Positions 33,973 to 42,194 of a stretch of 64,000 nucleotides of DNA are shown piece by piece. A program made the position numbers and the translations under genes. The notes under the pieces were generated by a model. That model was not told the origin of the DNA and did not search any database. It saw only the letters and a program-made list of their open reading frames with translations. Source of the DNA: Pseudomonadota bacterium (lineage in GTDB: Bacteria; Pseudomonadota; Alphaproteobacteria; Rhizobiales; Rhizobiaceae); the NCBI GenBank assembly GCA_023399465.1, contig JAEWPB010000125.1, positions 1 to 64,000 of the forward strand. The letters are read 5' to 3'. Position 1 is the stretch's first letter. Every line of letters begins with the position of its first letter.

Positions 33973-35976
33973 GTGACCATGCTGGACAGGATCTCAGAAG
34001 AAATCTCTCACTTTATCGGATTGCTTCAGATCCGCGCCGACCAGATGCGCCAGCGCGAGACCTATGACCCCTTCAATCCCATCAACCAGGACGTAGCGGA
34101 TCCGGACCTTGATGCCCCGGTGAAAAAGCCCTTCGCTGCACCCTACGAACTGCTGGGCTTTGACCCTTGGGTCGATTATCGCGGGCCCGGCCCGGAGCCC
34201 TTCTCCCCGTTCAAATGGCGAAACCCGCACGACCACGATCCGGAAAAGCTGGCCTATCAGGCAGGCCAACCGGGGTCTCCGGACCACCTGGATGTCAGGC
34301 CGTCCGGCGTCGGCGCGCCGGCGGGTTTCGTTCCGCCGGAACTCGAGCCGCCCGGATCCGTCGTTACCTACGCCAGTCAGGCGATTGCCCTTTCGGACAA
34401 TGACTACTTCGGGGTCGGCGGCCACCAAATGGTCTTTGCCCCCGAACCGATCGACGATGCAGAATTGCTGGACGCAGCTGAAACCGCCCTCTCCCGCTCG
34501 CCGCTCGGCAATCTCGAGAAGCCGGGCTCCGCCGATGCGATCGTCGAACTGATCAAGACTGCGGCATCGCAACTCGAAGGCATCGGTGCCGGCTCCGGAG
34601 GTGGCTTCCAGGTCGTCGTCCACCAGGCCGAAATACTCGCCGGGACCTATGTCAACGGAGTACTCACCGACGTCGTGCCGGATCTCGCCGACTACCGCCC
34701 CGTCGATGAGGAAGAAGATCCGGACGAAGACACCGATACCGGCAACGCCTGGGTCCACGATGATGGATCGATTGTCGTCGAGGCGTCGGTCACGCTCGAG
34801 ACCGGCAACAACACCGTAGTCAATGACGCCATCCTGCAGAACCTCTGGACCGCAGCGACAGTGACGGCCGTGGTCGGCGATCACTTCGAGGTGAATGCCA
34901 TCATCCAGACCAATGTGCTTTGGGATGCCGATGCGATCACCTCTGCGGTGGGCAACTGGACACTCGATGGCACGGTCAACGAGATCTTCAACATCGCGAC
35001 TTTCGATCGCACGGATCCCGCGAAGGAAGGCGGGGCCAGCAAGGCCGACAAGGGCGGCTTTCCCAGCCATTGGTCGGTCACCGAGGTCAAGGGCGACCTG
35101 ATGGTGATGAGCTGGCTCGAACAGTTCGTGTTCATGAGCGACAACGATGTCGGCATCCTGTCGTCGTCGGGCGTGACGACGAGCGTCAAGAGCGGCGACA
35201 ATCTCGGCGTCAATTACGCATCGATCTTCGAGCTCGGCTTTTCCTACGACCTGATCATTGTCGGCGGCTCCTCCTACGATGCGAGCATCATCGAACAGAC
35301 GAACGTGCTGTTCGACAATGACGTGATCGGCGCCGTATCCGGGTTCCAGACAAAGGGTGGAGGCACGGTCTCGACATCCGGAAACCTGTTGTGGAACAAC
35401 GCCACCATTCATAACGTGGGCGGCGGCGACCGTTTCGGCGATCTGCCAAAGGCCTATCGGGATGCCGCCAAGAACCTCGGCGATGGCAAGGGCGGCCTGT
35501 CCCGCGACGTCCTGACGGATGAGGCCTTTTCCGGTCTCGGGACGCTACGGGTGCTCTACATCCGCGGCGACCTTCTCAATCTGCAATACGTCAAACAGAC
35601 GAGCGTCGTCGGCGACAGCGACCAGATCGGGCTGGCCATGGACGCGCTGAAGCCGCATCTCGACAGCGGCTGGAGCCTCGCCACGGGCGGCAATACGCTG
35701 GTCAACAACGCCACGATCATCGACCTCGATTCCTTCGGCAAGACCTATGTCGGCGGACAGCAATACAACCAGGAAACGCTGATCCAGGCCGAGTTCATTT
35801 CGAGCAAGCCCGAATTCGGCGGTCGCAATCCCGACGCGCTGGTCAACGAGGCGGTGCTGTTTCTCGACGATTCGATGCTAGCGTCCGCATCGCACGAGGC
35901 CGCACCCGGTGTTTTCATTCCGTCGGAACACGACGGCCCGTCCGATGGTGGATTGCAATCCATGATCGGTCATTGA
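33973..35976 (+). CDS. repeat protein with periodic Asn-rich/QTNVL motifs, second candidate T1SS substrate
   Basis: 667 aa from the GTG at 33973 (AGGAGG 9 bases upstream; an ATG two codons later is an alternative). Residues 1-260 are acidic and proline-rich. Residues about 265-630 hold at least three degenerate copies of a long unit in which a G-N-x-x-x-N-x-A-x-I motif (GNNTVVNDAIL; GNLLWNNATIH; GNTLVNNATII) alternates with a Q-T-N/S-V-x-x-D-x-D-x-I motif (QTNVLWDADAI; QTNVLFDNDVI; QTSVVGDSDQI). Regularly spaced hydrophobic/Asn positions suggest a beta-solenoid. No RTX repeats or Sec signal. It sits 10 bp before the exporter ATPase gene. Family unknown to me beyond 'hypothetical protein next to T1SS'. 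Confidence 0.8.
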   Translation: MTMLDRISEEISHFIGLLQIRADQMRQRETYDPFNPINQDVADPDLDAPVKKPFAAPYELLGFDPWVDYRGPGPEPFSPFKWRNPHDHDPEKLAYQAGQPGSPDHLDVRPSGVGAPAGFVPPELEPPGSVVTYASQAIALSDNDYFGVGGHQMVFAPEPIDDAELLDAAETALSRSPLGNLEKPGSADAIVELIKTAASQLEGIGAGSGGGFQVVVHQAEILAGTYVNGVLTDVVPDLADYRPVDEEEDPDEDTDTGNAWVHDDGSIVVEASVTLETGNNTVVNDAILQNLWTAATVTAVVGDHFEVNAIIQTNVLWDADAITSAVGNWTLDGTVNEIFNIATFDRTDPAKEGGASKADKGGFPSHWSVTEVKGDLMVMSWLEQFVFMSDNDVGILSSSGVTTSVKSGDNLGVNYASIFELGFSYDLIIVGGSSYDASIIEQTNVLFDNDVIGAVSGFQTKGGGTVSTSGNLLWNNATIHNVGGGDRFGDLPKAYRDAAKNLGDGKGGLSRDVLTDEAFSGLGTLRVLYIRGDLLNLQYVKQTSVVGDSDQIGLAMDALKPHLDSGWSLATGGNTLVNNATIIDLDSFGKTYVGGQQYNQETLIQAEFISSKPEFGGRNPDALVNEAVLFLDDSMLASASHEAAPGVFIPSEHDGPSDGGLQSMIGH

Positions 35977-35986
35977 GGGGGAATGA

Positions 35987-38188
35987 ATGTCCGACAATGC
36001 AAACAGGATGGCAGGCAATGGAGGCCCTGCAGCGCACACGGCTGCGGGCCCGGTGCGGGACCTCGCGCCGCCAATCGAGCTTGCTGCGGTCAGGCAGGAA
36101 ACACTGCAAAAAATGCAGGTTCCCGAGGTCGAAAGCCCGGTAGCGGCGGTCCAATCCAATGTCCTTCGACTTGCCACGGCTGCGGAGGTGTCGCGCCGCG
36201 AGGAGAAGTCCGGAAATCACGCACAGCCCGGGCAACCGGCTTCCCCCTCGCGGGAGGCGGCGGACGATGCCCCGCAGCGGGAGCAGCAACCTTGCGCACG
36301 TGACGACATCACTGCGAAAAGCCCGCCGGGGATGAAAACCGTCGAAGGTGATCGCGGCCCGATCAAGGTCGGCCAGCATCCGTCCGACAAGTATCATGCG
36401 AGCGGCGGAGGTCCGGGAGGAGCCGGTGGCGGCAAGGGATCGGACGGCGGCATATTCCACAAGCGCCTCGGCCCGGTCGATTTTTCCAAGAGCCTGAACG
36501 CCGGCGTCAAGGCCGTGCGGCGCAACCTCGCCGTCGTCATGCTGTTCACTGTCGCCAGCAACGTGCTGGTCCTGGCGATCCCGATCTATCTGTTCCAGAT
36601 TTCCGACCGCGTGCTCACCAGCCGGTCGCTGGACACCCTGATCATGCTCACGCTGGTGATCGTCGGCGCCATCATGCTCCAGTCGGCCTTCGACGCGCTG
36701 CGCCGCTTCATCCTGATGCGCACCGCCGTGGAAATCGCCGCCCAACTCGGCGCCCCCATTCTCAGCGCCGCCGCGCGCGCCTCGCTCCATAGCAATGGGC
36801 GCGAATACCAGACGCTCAACGATCTCCAGCAGGTTCGCTCCTTCCTGGTTTCGCGCACCCTGCTTTCCTTCCTCGATGCGCCCCTCGCTCCGCTTTTCGT
36901 TCTGGCGGTCTTTCTCGTCCATCCGCATCTGGGATTCATCGTCATCGCGACCGCCGTGCTGCTGCTGATCTTCACCCAGATTAACCAGAAGATGACCGCG
37001 GCGCCCTTCGGCGAGGCCAACACCGCGCAGGTGAAGGCCAATCTTCACCTCGAGTCGATGTCGCGCAACTCGCAGGTCATCAATGCGCTCGCGATGATAC
37101 CGGAAGCGGTGCAGATCTGGGGCCGGGATACTGCGGCTTCCCTCAAATCGCAGGTCATCGCCCAGGACCGCAATATCACCATCAGCGCCATCTCCAAGGG
37201 GACCCGCCTTCTGACGCAGGTGGCCCTGCTCGGCTGGGGCGCATTCCTGTCGATCGAGGGCGAGATCACCGGCGGCATGGTCATCGCCGCGTCGATCATC
37301 GCCGGCAAGGCGCTGGCGCCGATCGAGGGCGCAATCGAGGGCTGGAGCCAGTACAGCCAGTCGCGCGCCGCCTATGGCCGCATAACCCAGTTGCTGCAGT
37401 CATCGCCGCTCAACTTCGAGCGGCTGAACCTGCCGAGGCCGGAAGGGCGGCTCGACGTCGAACGGCTGCTCTATGTCCCGCAGGGTACCAAGCGGGTGGT
37501 GCTCAATGGCCTGTCCTTCGGATTGCAGCCCGGCGACTCGCTTGCCATCATCGGCAATTCCGGCGCCGGCAAGACGACGCTCGGCAAGATGCTGGTCGGC
37601 TCGATCCTGCCGACCTCGGGGAGCGTTCGTCTCGACCTGATGGACCTTAGAAACTGGGACCAGCGGCAATTCGGCGAAAACATCGGCTATCTGCCACAGG
37701 ACGTGCAACTTTTTCCCGGATCGATCAAGGCCAACATCGCCCGCATGCGCGAAGACGCAACCGACGAACAGATCTACCAGGCGGCCATGCTCGCCGACGT
37801 CCATGAAATGATCGCGAACCTGCCGCATGGCTACGAGACCATGGTTTCCGCCGACGGATCGCCGCTTTCCGGCGGCCAGAAACAGCGCATCGCGCTGGCA
37901 CGCGCCTTTTTCGGCGATCCTCGCATGGTCGTGCTCGACGAGCCCAATTCCAATCTCGACAGTGCCGGAGACACGGCGCTGGTGCGTGCCCTCCAGCACG
38001 CCAAGGCGCAGAAGATCACCGTCATCACCATCACCCAGCGCCCTTCGCTGCTCAACAGCGTCGACAAGGTCCTGCTGCTGGTCAACGGCACCGTCGCGCT
38101 GTTCGGCCCCCGCCAGGACGTGCTGACCGCCCTCACTGCGCGCGGCATCAACATCGACGGCAATTCGTTCGGCCACCAGATTCAGTAG
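35987..38188 (+). CDS. type I secretion ABC transporter (PrtD-like permease/ATPase)
   Basis: 733 aa. Residues 1-160 are a disordered Pro/Gln/Gly-rich extension that PrtD proteins usually lack. Residues about 165-460 are the ABC transmembrane domain (LFTVASNVLVLAIPIYLFQI; QTLNDLQQVRSFL). The ATPase follows, with Walker A IIGNSGAGKTTLGKML near residue 525, signature LSGGQKQRIALARAF, and Walker B MVVLDEPNSNLD. It would recognise a C-terminal signal of the upstream proteins and drive one-step export with HlyD and a TolC-type channel. No peptidase C39 domain is seen, so no leader cleavage is expected. The gene is in an operon with hlyD-like 12 bp downstream. Confidence 0.92.
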   Translation: MSDNANRMAGNGGPAAHTAAGPVRDLAPPIELAAVRQETLQKMQVPEVESPVAAVQSNVLRLATAAEVSRREEKSGNHAQPGQPASPSREAADDAPQREQQPCARDDITAKSPPGMKTVEGDRGPIKVGQHPSDKYHASGGGPGGAGGGKGSDGGIFHKRLGPVDFSKSLNAGVKAVRRNLAVVMLFTVASNVLVLAIPIYLFQISDRVLTSRSLDTLIMLTLVIVGAIMLQSAFDALRRFILMRTAVEIAAQLGAPILSAAARASLHSNGREYQTLNDLQQVRSFLVSRTLLSFLDAPLAPLFVLAVFLVHPHLGFIVIATAVLLLIFTQINQKMTAAPFGEANTAQVKANLHLESMSRNSQVINALAMIPEAVQIWGRDTAASLKSQVIAQDRNITISAISKGTRLLTQVALLGWGAFLSIEGEITGGMVIAASIIAGKALAPIEGAIEGWSQYSQSRAAYGRITQLLQSSPLNFERLNLPRPEGRLDVERLLYVPQGTKRVVLNGLSFGLQPGDSLAIIGNSGAGKTTLGKMLVGSILPTSGSVRLDLMDLRNWDQRQFGENIGYLPQDVQLFPGSIKANIARMREDATDEQIYQAAMLADVHEMIANLPHGYETMVSADGSPLSGGQKQRIALARAFFGDPRMVVLDEPNSNLDSAGDTALVRALQHAKAQKITVITITQRPSLLNSVDKVLLLVNGTVALFGPRQDVLTALTARGINIDGNSFGHQIQ

Positions 38189-38199
38189 GAACGTTCGCA

Positions 38200-39540
38200 A
38201 TGTCCGACATCGCCAAGGTTCACGACATCGCCTGGTATGCCGAGGTTCCGAGATCCATCTGGAAGCAGACGGCAATCGGCGTAACCCTGCTTGCGGTGAC
38301 GTTCGGCGGCTTCGGCACCTGGGCATTCACCGCCCCGCTTGCCGCCGCCGTCATCGCCCAGGGCAGTTTCGTTGCCACCGGGCGCAACAAGATCGTGCAG
38401 CATTTCGAAGGCGGGATCATCAAGGAGCTGCTGGTCAACGAAGGCGACGAAGTGGTCGAGGGTGAGCCCCTCGTCCGCCTTGACGAGACCGCGGCCCAGG
38501 CAAGGCAACGCGAACTGTTCTTGCGCCGTATCCGGCTGGAGGCGACCGCGGCGCGCCTGACCTCGCAGTCCGAGGGCAAGGAAAAGATGACGGTCTCCTC
38601 GCTTCTGCAAGGCTATCAGGGAGATAGCGATGTCTGGTCGATCGTGGTCACCCAGCAGCTCAACTTCAAGGCCCAGCACCTGAAACTGCAAAGCGAGCTT
38701 TCCCTTCTCCAGCAAAACGTCCGGGCGCTGGCTTTTCGCGCTGAAGGCTATGCCCGGCAGAAGGAAGCGCTTCGCCGGCAACTGGCGCTGCTCGATGACG
38801 AACGCATCAGCAAGGAGAAGCTGCTGAAAAAGGGGCTGGCGCGGTCCAACGACGTCAAGGCGATACAGCGGGCGATTGCCGATGCCGAAGGGCAGATCGG
38901 CAGGCTGGAGGCGGAAGTCGCGGAAACCAAAACGCAGATCATCAAGGGACAGCAGGAAATAAACCGCGCCGAAGCATCCTATCGCGAGGACGCGCTCGAC
39001 CGGCTCCAGGCGATCCAGGGCGAACTGGATGCCGTGCGCGAGCAGTCGCGCGAGGCAGAAAACGTGCTGCGTCGCGCCACCATCAATGCGCCTGTCTCGG
39101 GGACGGTAGTTCGTACCTATTACCATACCACCGGCGGGGTGATCGAAAGCGGCAAGGGCATCCTCGAGATCCTGCCTGCCGGTGTTCCCCTGATCATCGA
39201 GGCCCAGGTCCCGCGTAACGCCATCGACCGCTTGCGGGTCGGACAGACTGCCACCATACGCCTGGTCGCGCTCAACCAGCGCACCACCCCCGTGCTCGAG
39301 GGCAAGGTATTCTACGTCTCCGCCGACGCGCTGCAGGAGAACAAGACGGGGATGATGAACAACGACATCTATGTCATTCGCGTCAATCTCGACGCCGGCG
39401 AGATGGCCAAGCTCAACGGATTCAGCCCGACGCCGGGCATGCCGGCCGAGGTGATGATCCAGACCGCGGAGCGCACCTTCTTCAGTTACATCGTCAAGCC
39501 GATCACTGACAGCATGTCGAGAGCCTTCACCGAGCGCTGA
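38200..39540 (+). CDS. type I secretion adaptor, HlyD family
   Basis: 446 aa. One membrane helix near residues 20-45, a barrel-sandwich half (KIVQHFEGGIIKELLVNEGD), a long coiled coil at about residues 100-300 (rich in Glu, Gln, Leu, Arg), then RATINAPVSGTVVRTYYHTT and a beta-barrel part ending GMPAEVMIQTAERTFFSYIV, the PrtE/HlyD C-terminal signature. It links the inner-membrane ABC exporter to an outer-membrane channel. No channel gene is present in the window. Confidence 0.94.
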   Translation: MSDIAKVHDIAWYAEVPRSIWKQTAIGVTLLAVTFGGFGTWAFTAPLAAAVIAQGSFVATGRNKIVQHFEGGIIKELLVNEGDEVVEGEPLVRLDETAAQARQRELFLRRIRLEATAARLTSQSEGKEKMTVSSLLQGYQGDSDVWSIVVTQQLNFKAQHLKLQSELSLLQQNVRALAFRAEGYARQKEALRRQLALLDDERISKEKLLKKGLARSNDVKAIQRAIADAEGQIGRLEAEVAETKTQIIKGQQEINRAEASYREDALDRLQAIQGELDAVREQSREAENVLRRATINAPVSGTVVRTYYHTTGGVIESGKGILEILPAGVPLIIEAQVPRNAIDRLRVGQTATIRLVALNQRTTPVLEGKVFYVSADALQENKTGMMNNDIYVIRVNLDAGEMAKLNGFSPTPGMPAEVMIQTAERTFFSYIVKPITDSMSRAFTER

Positions 39541-39607
39541 TCGCCTGGTGATGCTGGTGCCGGAGGTGGCGAAAACTGTCTTCCATTCATGGAAGCGAAT
39601 GCTGATC

Positions 39608-39644
39608 GCCTGCGGGCGAAGGACAAAAACCCTCGCCCGCAGGC
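39608..39644. terminator. stem-loop between convergent hlyD-like and GS-permease genes
   Basis: GCCTGCGGGCGA at 39608-39619 pairs perfectly with TCGCCCGCAGGC at 39633-39644 (12 bp, 13-base loop containing AAAAA). It lies between two convergent stops and probably ends transcription from one or both sides. Confidence 0.65.
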
Positions 39645-39669
39645 ATAATGCGTCATTCGGTTCCCGCGC

Positions 39670-41511
39670 TTAGCGCGTGTTACGACCCATGCGGGCAAAG
39701 CGTGCCGGGTCGTTCTTCTCCAGCCGCAGCGCCAGGAGGTAGCCGACCACCGCAGCAGCGGGGATCAGTGACGGCAGGATGATGCCAAGTGCCCCGCCTG
39801 TCGTGCCGGTCAGATCGCCAAAGTTCATGAAGATGTAGACGAACAGCCCGGCCATCACCACGCCGGAAACCAGCGGCAGGATCAGGGTGGCGATCGGCGA
39901 GCCGGTCGCCTTCGAACGGCGGAAGAAGGCGATCACCGCAATCGAAGTGACCGTCATCATGCCAAGAACGCCCAGCGTGCCGATCTGGCTGATCCAGGTG
40001 AACATGTTGAGCACCGGATCAAGGCCGAGGCCTGCAAACAGACCGAGGACGACGATCGCGCCGACTGTCTGCACCACCGAACCGATATGCGGGCTCTGGT
40101 GCGCATCATGCGTGCGGCCGAACGTTTCGGGCAGCAGCCCCTCGCGGCCGGCGACGTAGCTGTAGCGCGCCCACCCCAGGTCAAAGAAGCGCTCAAGCTC
40201 CACGTCAGGAACTTTTCGCCTGAACTCGTTATGCTGCCCTTCGCGGGTCGAGGTGAAGGCCTCGACGAAGCGCGGGCCGAACCAGTCCCGGGCAAAGGCC
40301 GATCCCCGCAGCCGCTCGATCGCCTCCGGCATGGACCGGGCGAAATCGCGAGGCGTTTCCTGGGTATAACCATTGCCGATGGTTTCCGCGTCGGGCTCGA
40401 TCTTTTCCATGATTCCGGCGACACCGGCGGCGATCGTCGCGGCGACCGTCAGATAGGGATTGGTGTCCGCGCCCGGCAGCCTGTTCTCGACACGCAGGGA
40501 GCCGGCGTCGTGGCCGACAACGCGGAAGCAGGTCGTGCGGTTTTCGTAGCCCCAGGTCAGGCCCGGCGGGGCGAAAGTGCCAGGCGCAAAGCGACGGTAG
40601 GAATTGACCGTCGGCTGGAACAGCAGCGTCATGTCGCCGATATAGGTCTGGAGGCCGCCGATGAAGTGGCGGAAGGTCTCGCCCACACCGTTCTTTCTGG
40701 TCGGATCGTGAAAAGCCGATCTGCCGTGGCGATCCAGCAGCGAGACATGCACATGGATGGACTGGCTGTCGGCCGCTTCCGTCCAGCGCGGCATGAAGGT
40801 CACGCATTTGCCCTGGCGCTGGGCCAGCGCGCGCAGGAAATTCTTGAGCAGCACCAGTTGATCCGCCGGCTCCAGTCCCTCACCGGCTGCAATGCAGGCT
40901 TCCAGGAAGCCGCCACCGATTTCCTCATGCATCTTTGCAAGGTTGATGCCCAGCGGCTCGCACATCGCCGCGACCGCCTCGTACCATTCGGTCTGCTCGA
41001 CCTGATAGAGCACCAGATCGTGGCTACCGTGCATGGTGGCCGTCTTGAGGTTGCGGTAGCCCTTGGCGCGGGCGCTTTCCGGTGTCTCGTCGAACAGCGT
41101 GTATTCCAGTTCCATGCCGTAGCAGGGCGTATAGCCGAGCTCACCGACACGATCGAGAACCCGCTTCAGCAGAGAACGGGGGCAGAGTTCTGCAGTTGCG
41201 CCGGTGTAGTTCGCCAGCACAAGCAGATCGTGGCCGGGCTTCGACCACGGAAGACGGCGCACCGTCGACGGATCGACCACCAGCGGATCGTCGTGAAAAT
41301 CCGAACTTCCGTCGGAGACGCCCGGTATCTCGAGCACGACATCGGTCGGGTCCAGCGCCAAGGTCACGGGGGACATGCCCATTCCGCTCCTGGCGATGCC
41401 CTTGAGACTGCGGGCCGACACCATCTGCCCGCGCAAAAGCCCATTCGTATCGGTCATGGCGACCGTGGCAAACTTGCTCGCCGGATCGGCGAGGTAATCT
41501 TCAATTGTCAT
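39670..41511 (-). CDS. glutamine-synthetase-like enzyme fused to C-terminal third of an APC permease
   Basis: 613 aa in one uninterrupted frame. Residues 1-445 form a GS type-I-like domain of the gamma-glutamylamide/polyamine synthetase group: active-site GMELEYTLFDE (about 132-142), HEEIGGGFLEA (about 195), HVHVSL (about 253-258), RVENRLPGADTNPYL (340-353). Residues 446-613 are instead the end of an APA/APC-type amino acid transporter: ARYSYVAGREGLLPETFGRT, the loop after helix 8, followed by four hydrophobic helices. The break is at FFDL/GWARY, near nucleotides 40175-40180. A normal GS ends near the join and a normal permease needs about 280 more N-terminal residues. The ATG overlaps the tetR stop (ATGA). 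It is last in the catabolic operon. Confidence 0.85.
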   Translation of the reverse strand: MTIEDYLADPASKFATVAMTDTNGLLRGQMVSARSLKGIARSGMGMSPVTLALDPTDVVLEIPGVSDGSSDFHDDPLVVDPSTVRRLPWSKPGHDLLVLANYTGATAELCPRSLLKRVLDRVGELGYTPCYGMELEYTLFDETPESARAKGYRNLKTATMHGSHDLVLYQVEQTEWYEAVAAMCEPLGINLAKMHEEIGGGFLEACIAAGEGLEPADQLVLLKNFLRALAQRQGKCVTFMPRWTEAADSQSIHVHVSLLDRHGRSAFHDPTRKNGVGETFRHFIGGLQTYIGDMTLLFQPTVNSYRRFAPGTFAPPGLTWGYENRTTCFRVVGHDAGSLRVENRLPGADTNPYLTVAATIAAGVAGIMEKIEPDAETIGNGYTQETPRDFARSMPEAIERLRGSAFARDWFGPRFVEAFTSTREGQHNEFRRKVPDVELERFFDLGWARYSYVAGREGLLPETFGRTHDAHQSPHIGSVVQTVGAIVVLGLFAGLGLDPVLNMFTWISQIGTLGVLGMMTVTSIAVIAFFRRSKATGSPIATLILPLVSGVVMAGLFVYIFMNFGDLTGTTGGALGIILPSLIPAAAVVGYLLALRLEKNDPARFARMGRNTR

Positions 41512-42194
41512 CGTTCCACCTGCTGAAGGGTTTGGGCGCTTATGAGCGCTTCTAATTGGGCGACGTCTTCCTTCGGCCGGGTCGAATAGGCCTTCAGGAA
41601 AACCCGCAAACCGTTATTCACGTAGCGCGCCACCTCCGCCCGCGTCGGAGGAGCGTCGGGCATGTAGAGGGCTTGAGTTCGTGGCGCGGAAAGGATGAGG
41701 CCCCAGAGATCCTGGGCTGCCAGCTCGGCATCTTCGAATGCCAGTTCGCCAGCCGCCTTGCGGCCGTCCAGATAGTCCATGATGCCGCTCAACAGGCGGT
41801 CGGGACCCGATTGCTGATAGGCGCGGCCGATCTCCGGAAAGCGCTGCACCTCGCCGATGATGAGACGCGCCAGCGACAGAAGATCGGGACGCATCACCGT
41901 ATCGGCATAGTCCCAGGCGAACTCGAAAAGATCGGCGACCAGGCCCTTGCCTGACGGATGCTGGAAGACCTCCAGCATGTGGTCGCGCTCGCCCAGCATC
42001 ATCGCCGAGAACAGCGCTTCCTTCGATTCGAAGTATTGGTAGAGCGTCGGCTTCGACAGGCCCGCCTCGATGGCAACCGCATCCATGGTGGCGCCCGAAT
42101 AGCCGGTCTCGGAAAATACCTTCAACGCGGCCTCGAGCACACGCCGCTCGCGTTCGATCCTGTTTTGCTGGCGGCGTGAAAGGGCGGCGGTCAT
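41508..42194 (-). CDS. TetR family regulator inside the catabolic operon
   Basis: 228 aa. The HTH is clear: TGYSGATMDAVAIEAGLSKP, then TLYQYFESKEALFSAM, residues about 32-65. The C-terminal part resembles the TetR_C AefR-like group. It is translationally coupled on both sides: its ATG overlaps the hydrolase stop and its stop overlaps the GS-like ATG. Because it is co-transcribed with the enzymes, it is a good candidate to bind the 20-bp palindrome on the operon promoter at 45912-45931 and make the operon self-repressing. Confidence 0.9.
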   Translation of the reverse strand: MTAALSRRQQNRIERERRVLEAALKVFSETGYSGATMDAVAIEAGLSKPTLYQYFESKEALFSAMMLGERDHMLEVFQHPSGKGLVADLFEFAWDYADTVMRPDLLSLARLIIGEVQRFPEIGRAYQQSGPDRLLSGIMDYLDGRKAAGELAFEDAELAAQDLWGLILSAPRTQALYMPDAPPTRAEVARYVNNGLRVFLKAYSTRPKEDVAQLEALISAQTLQQVER

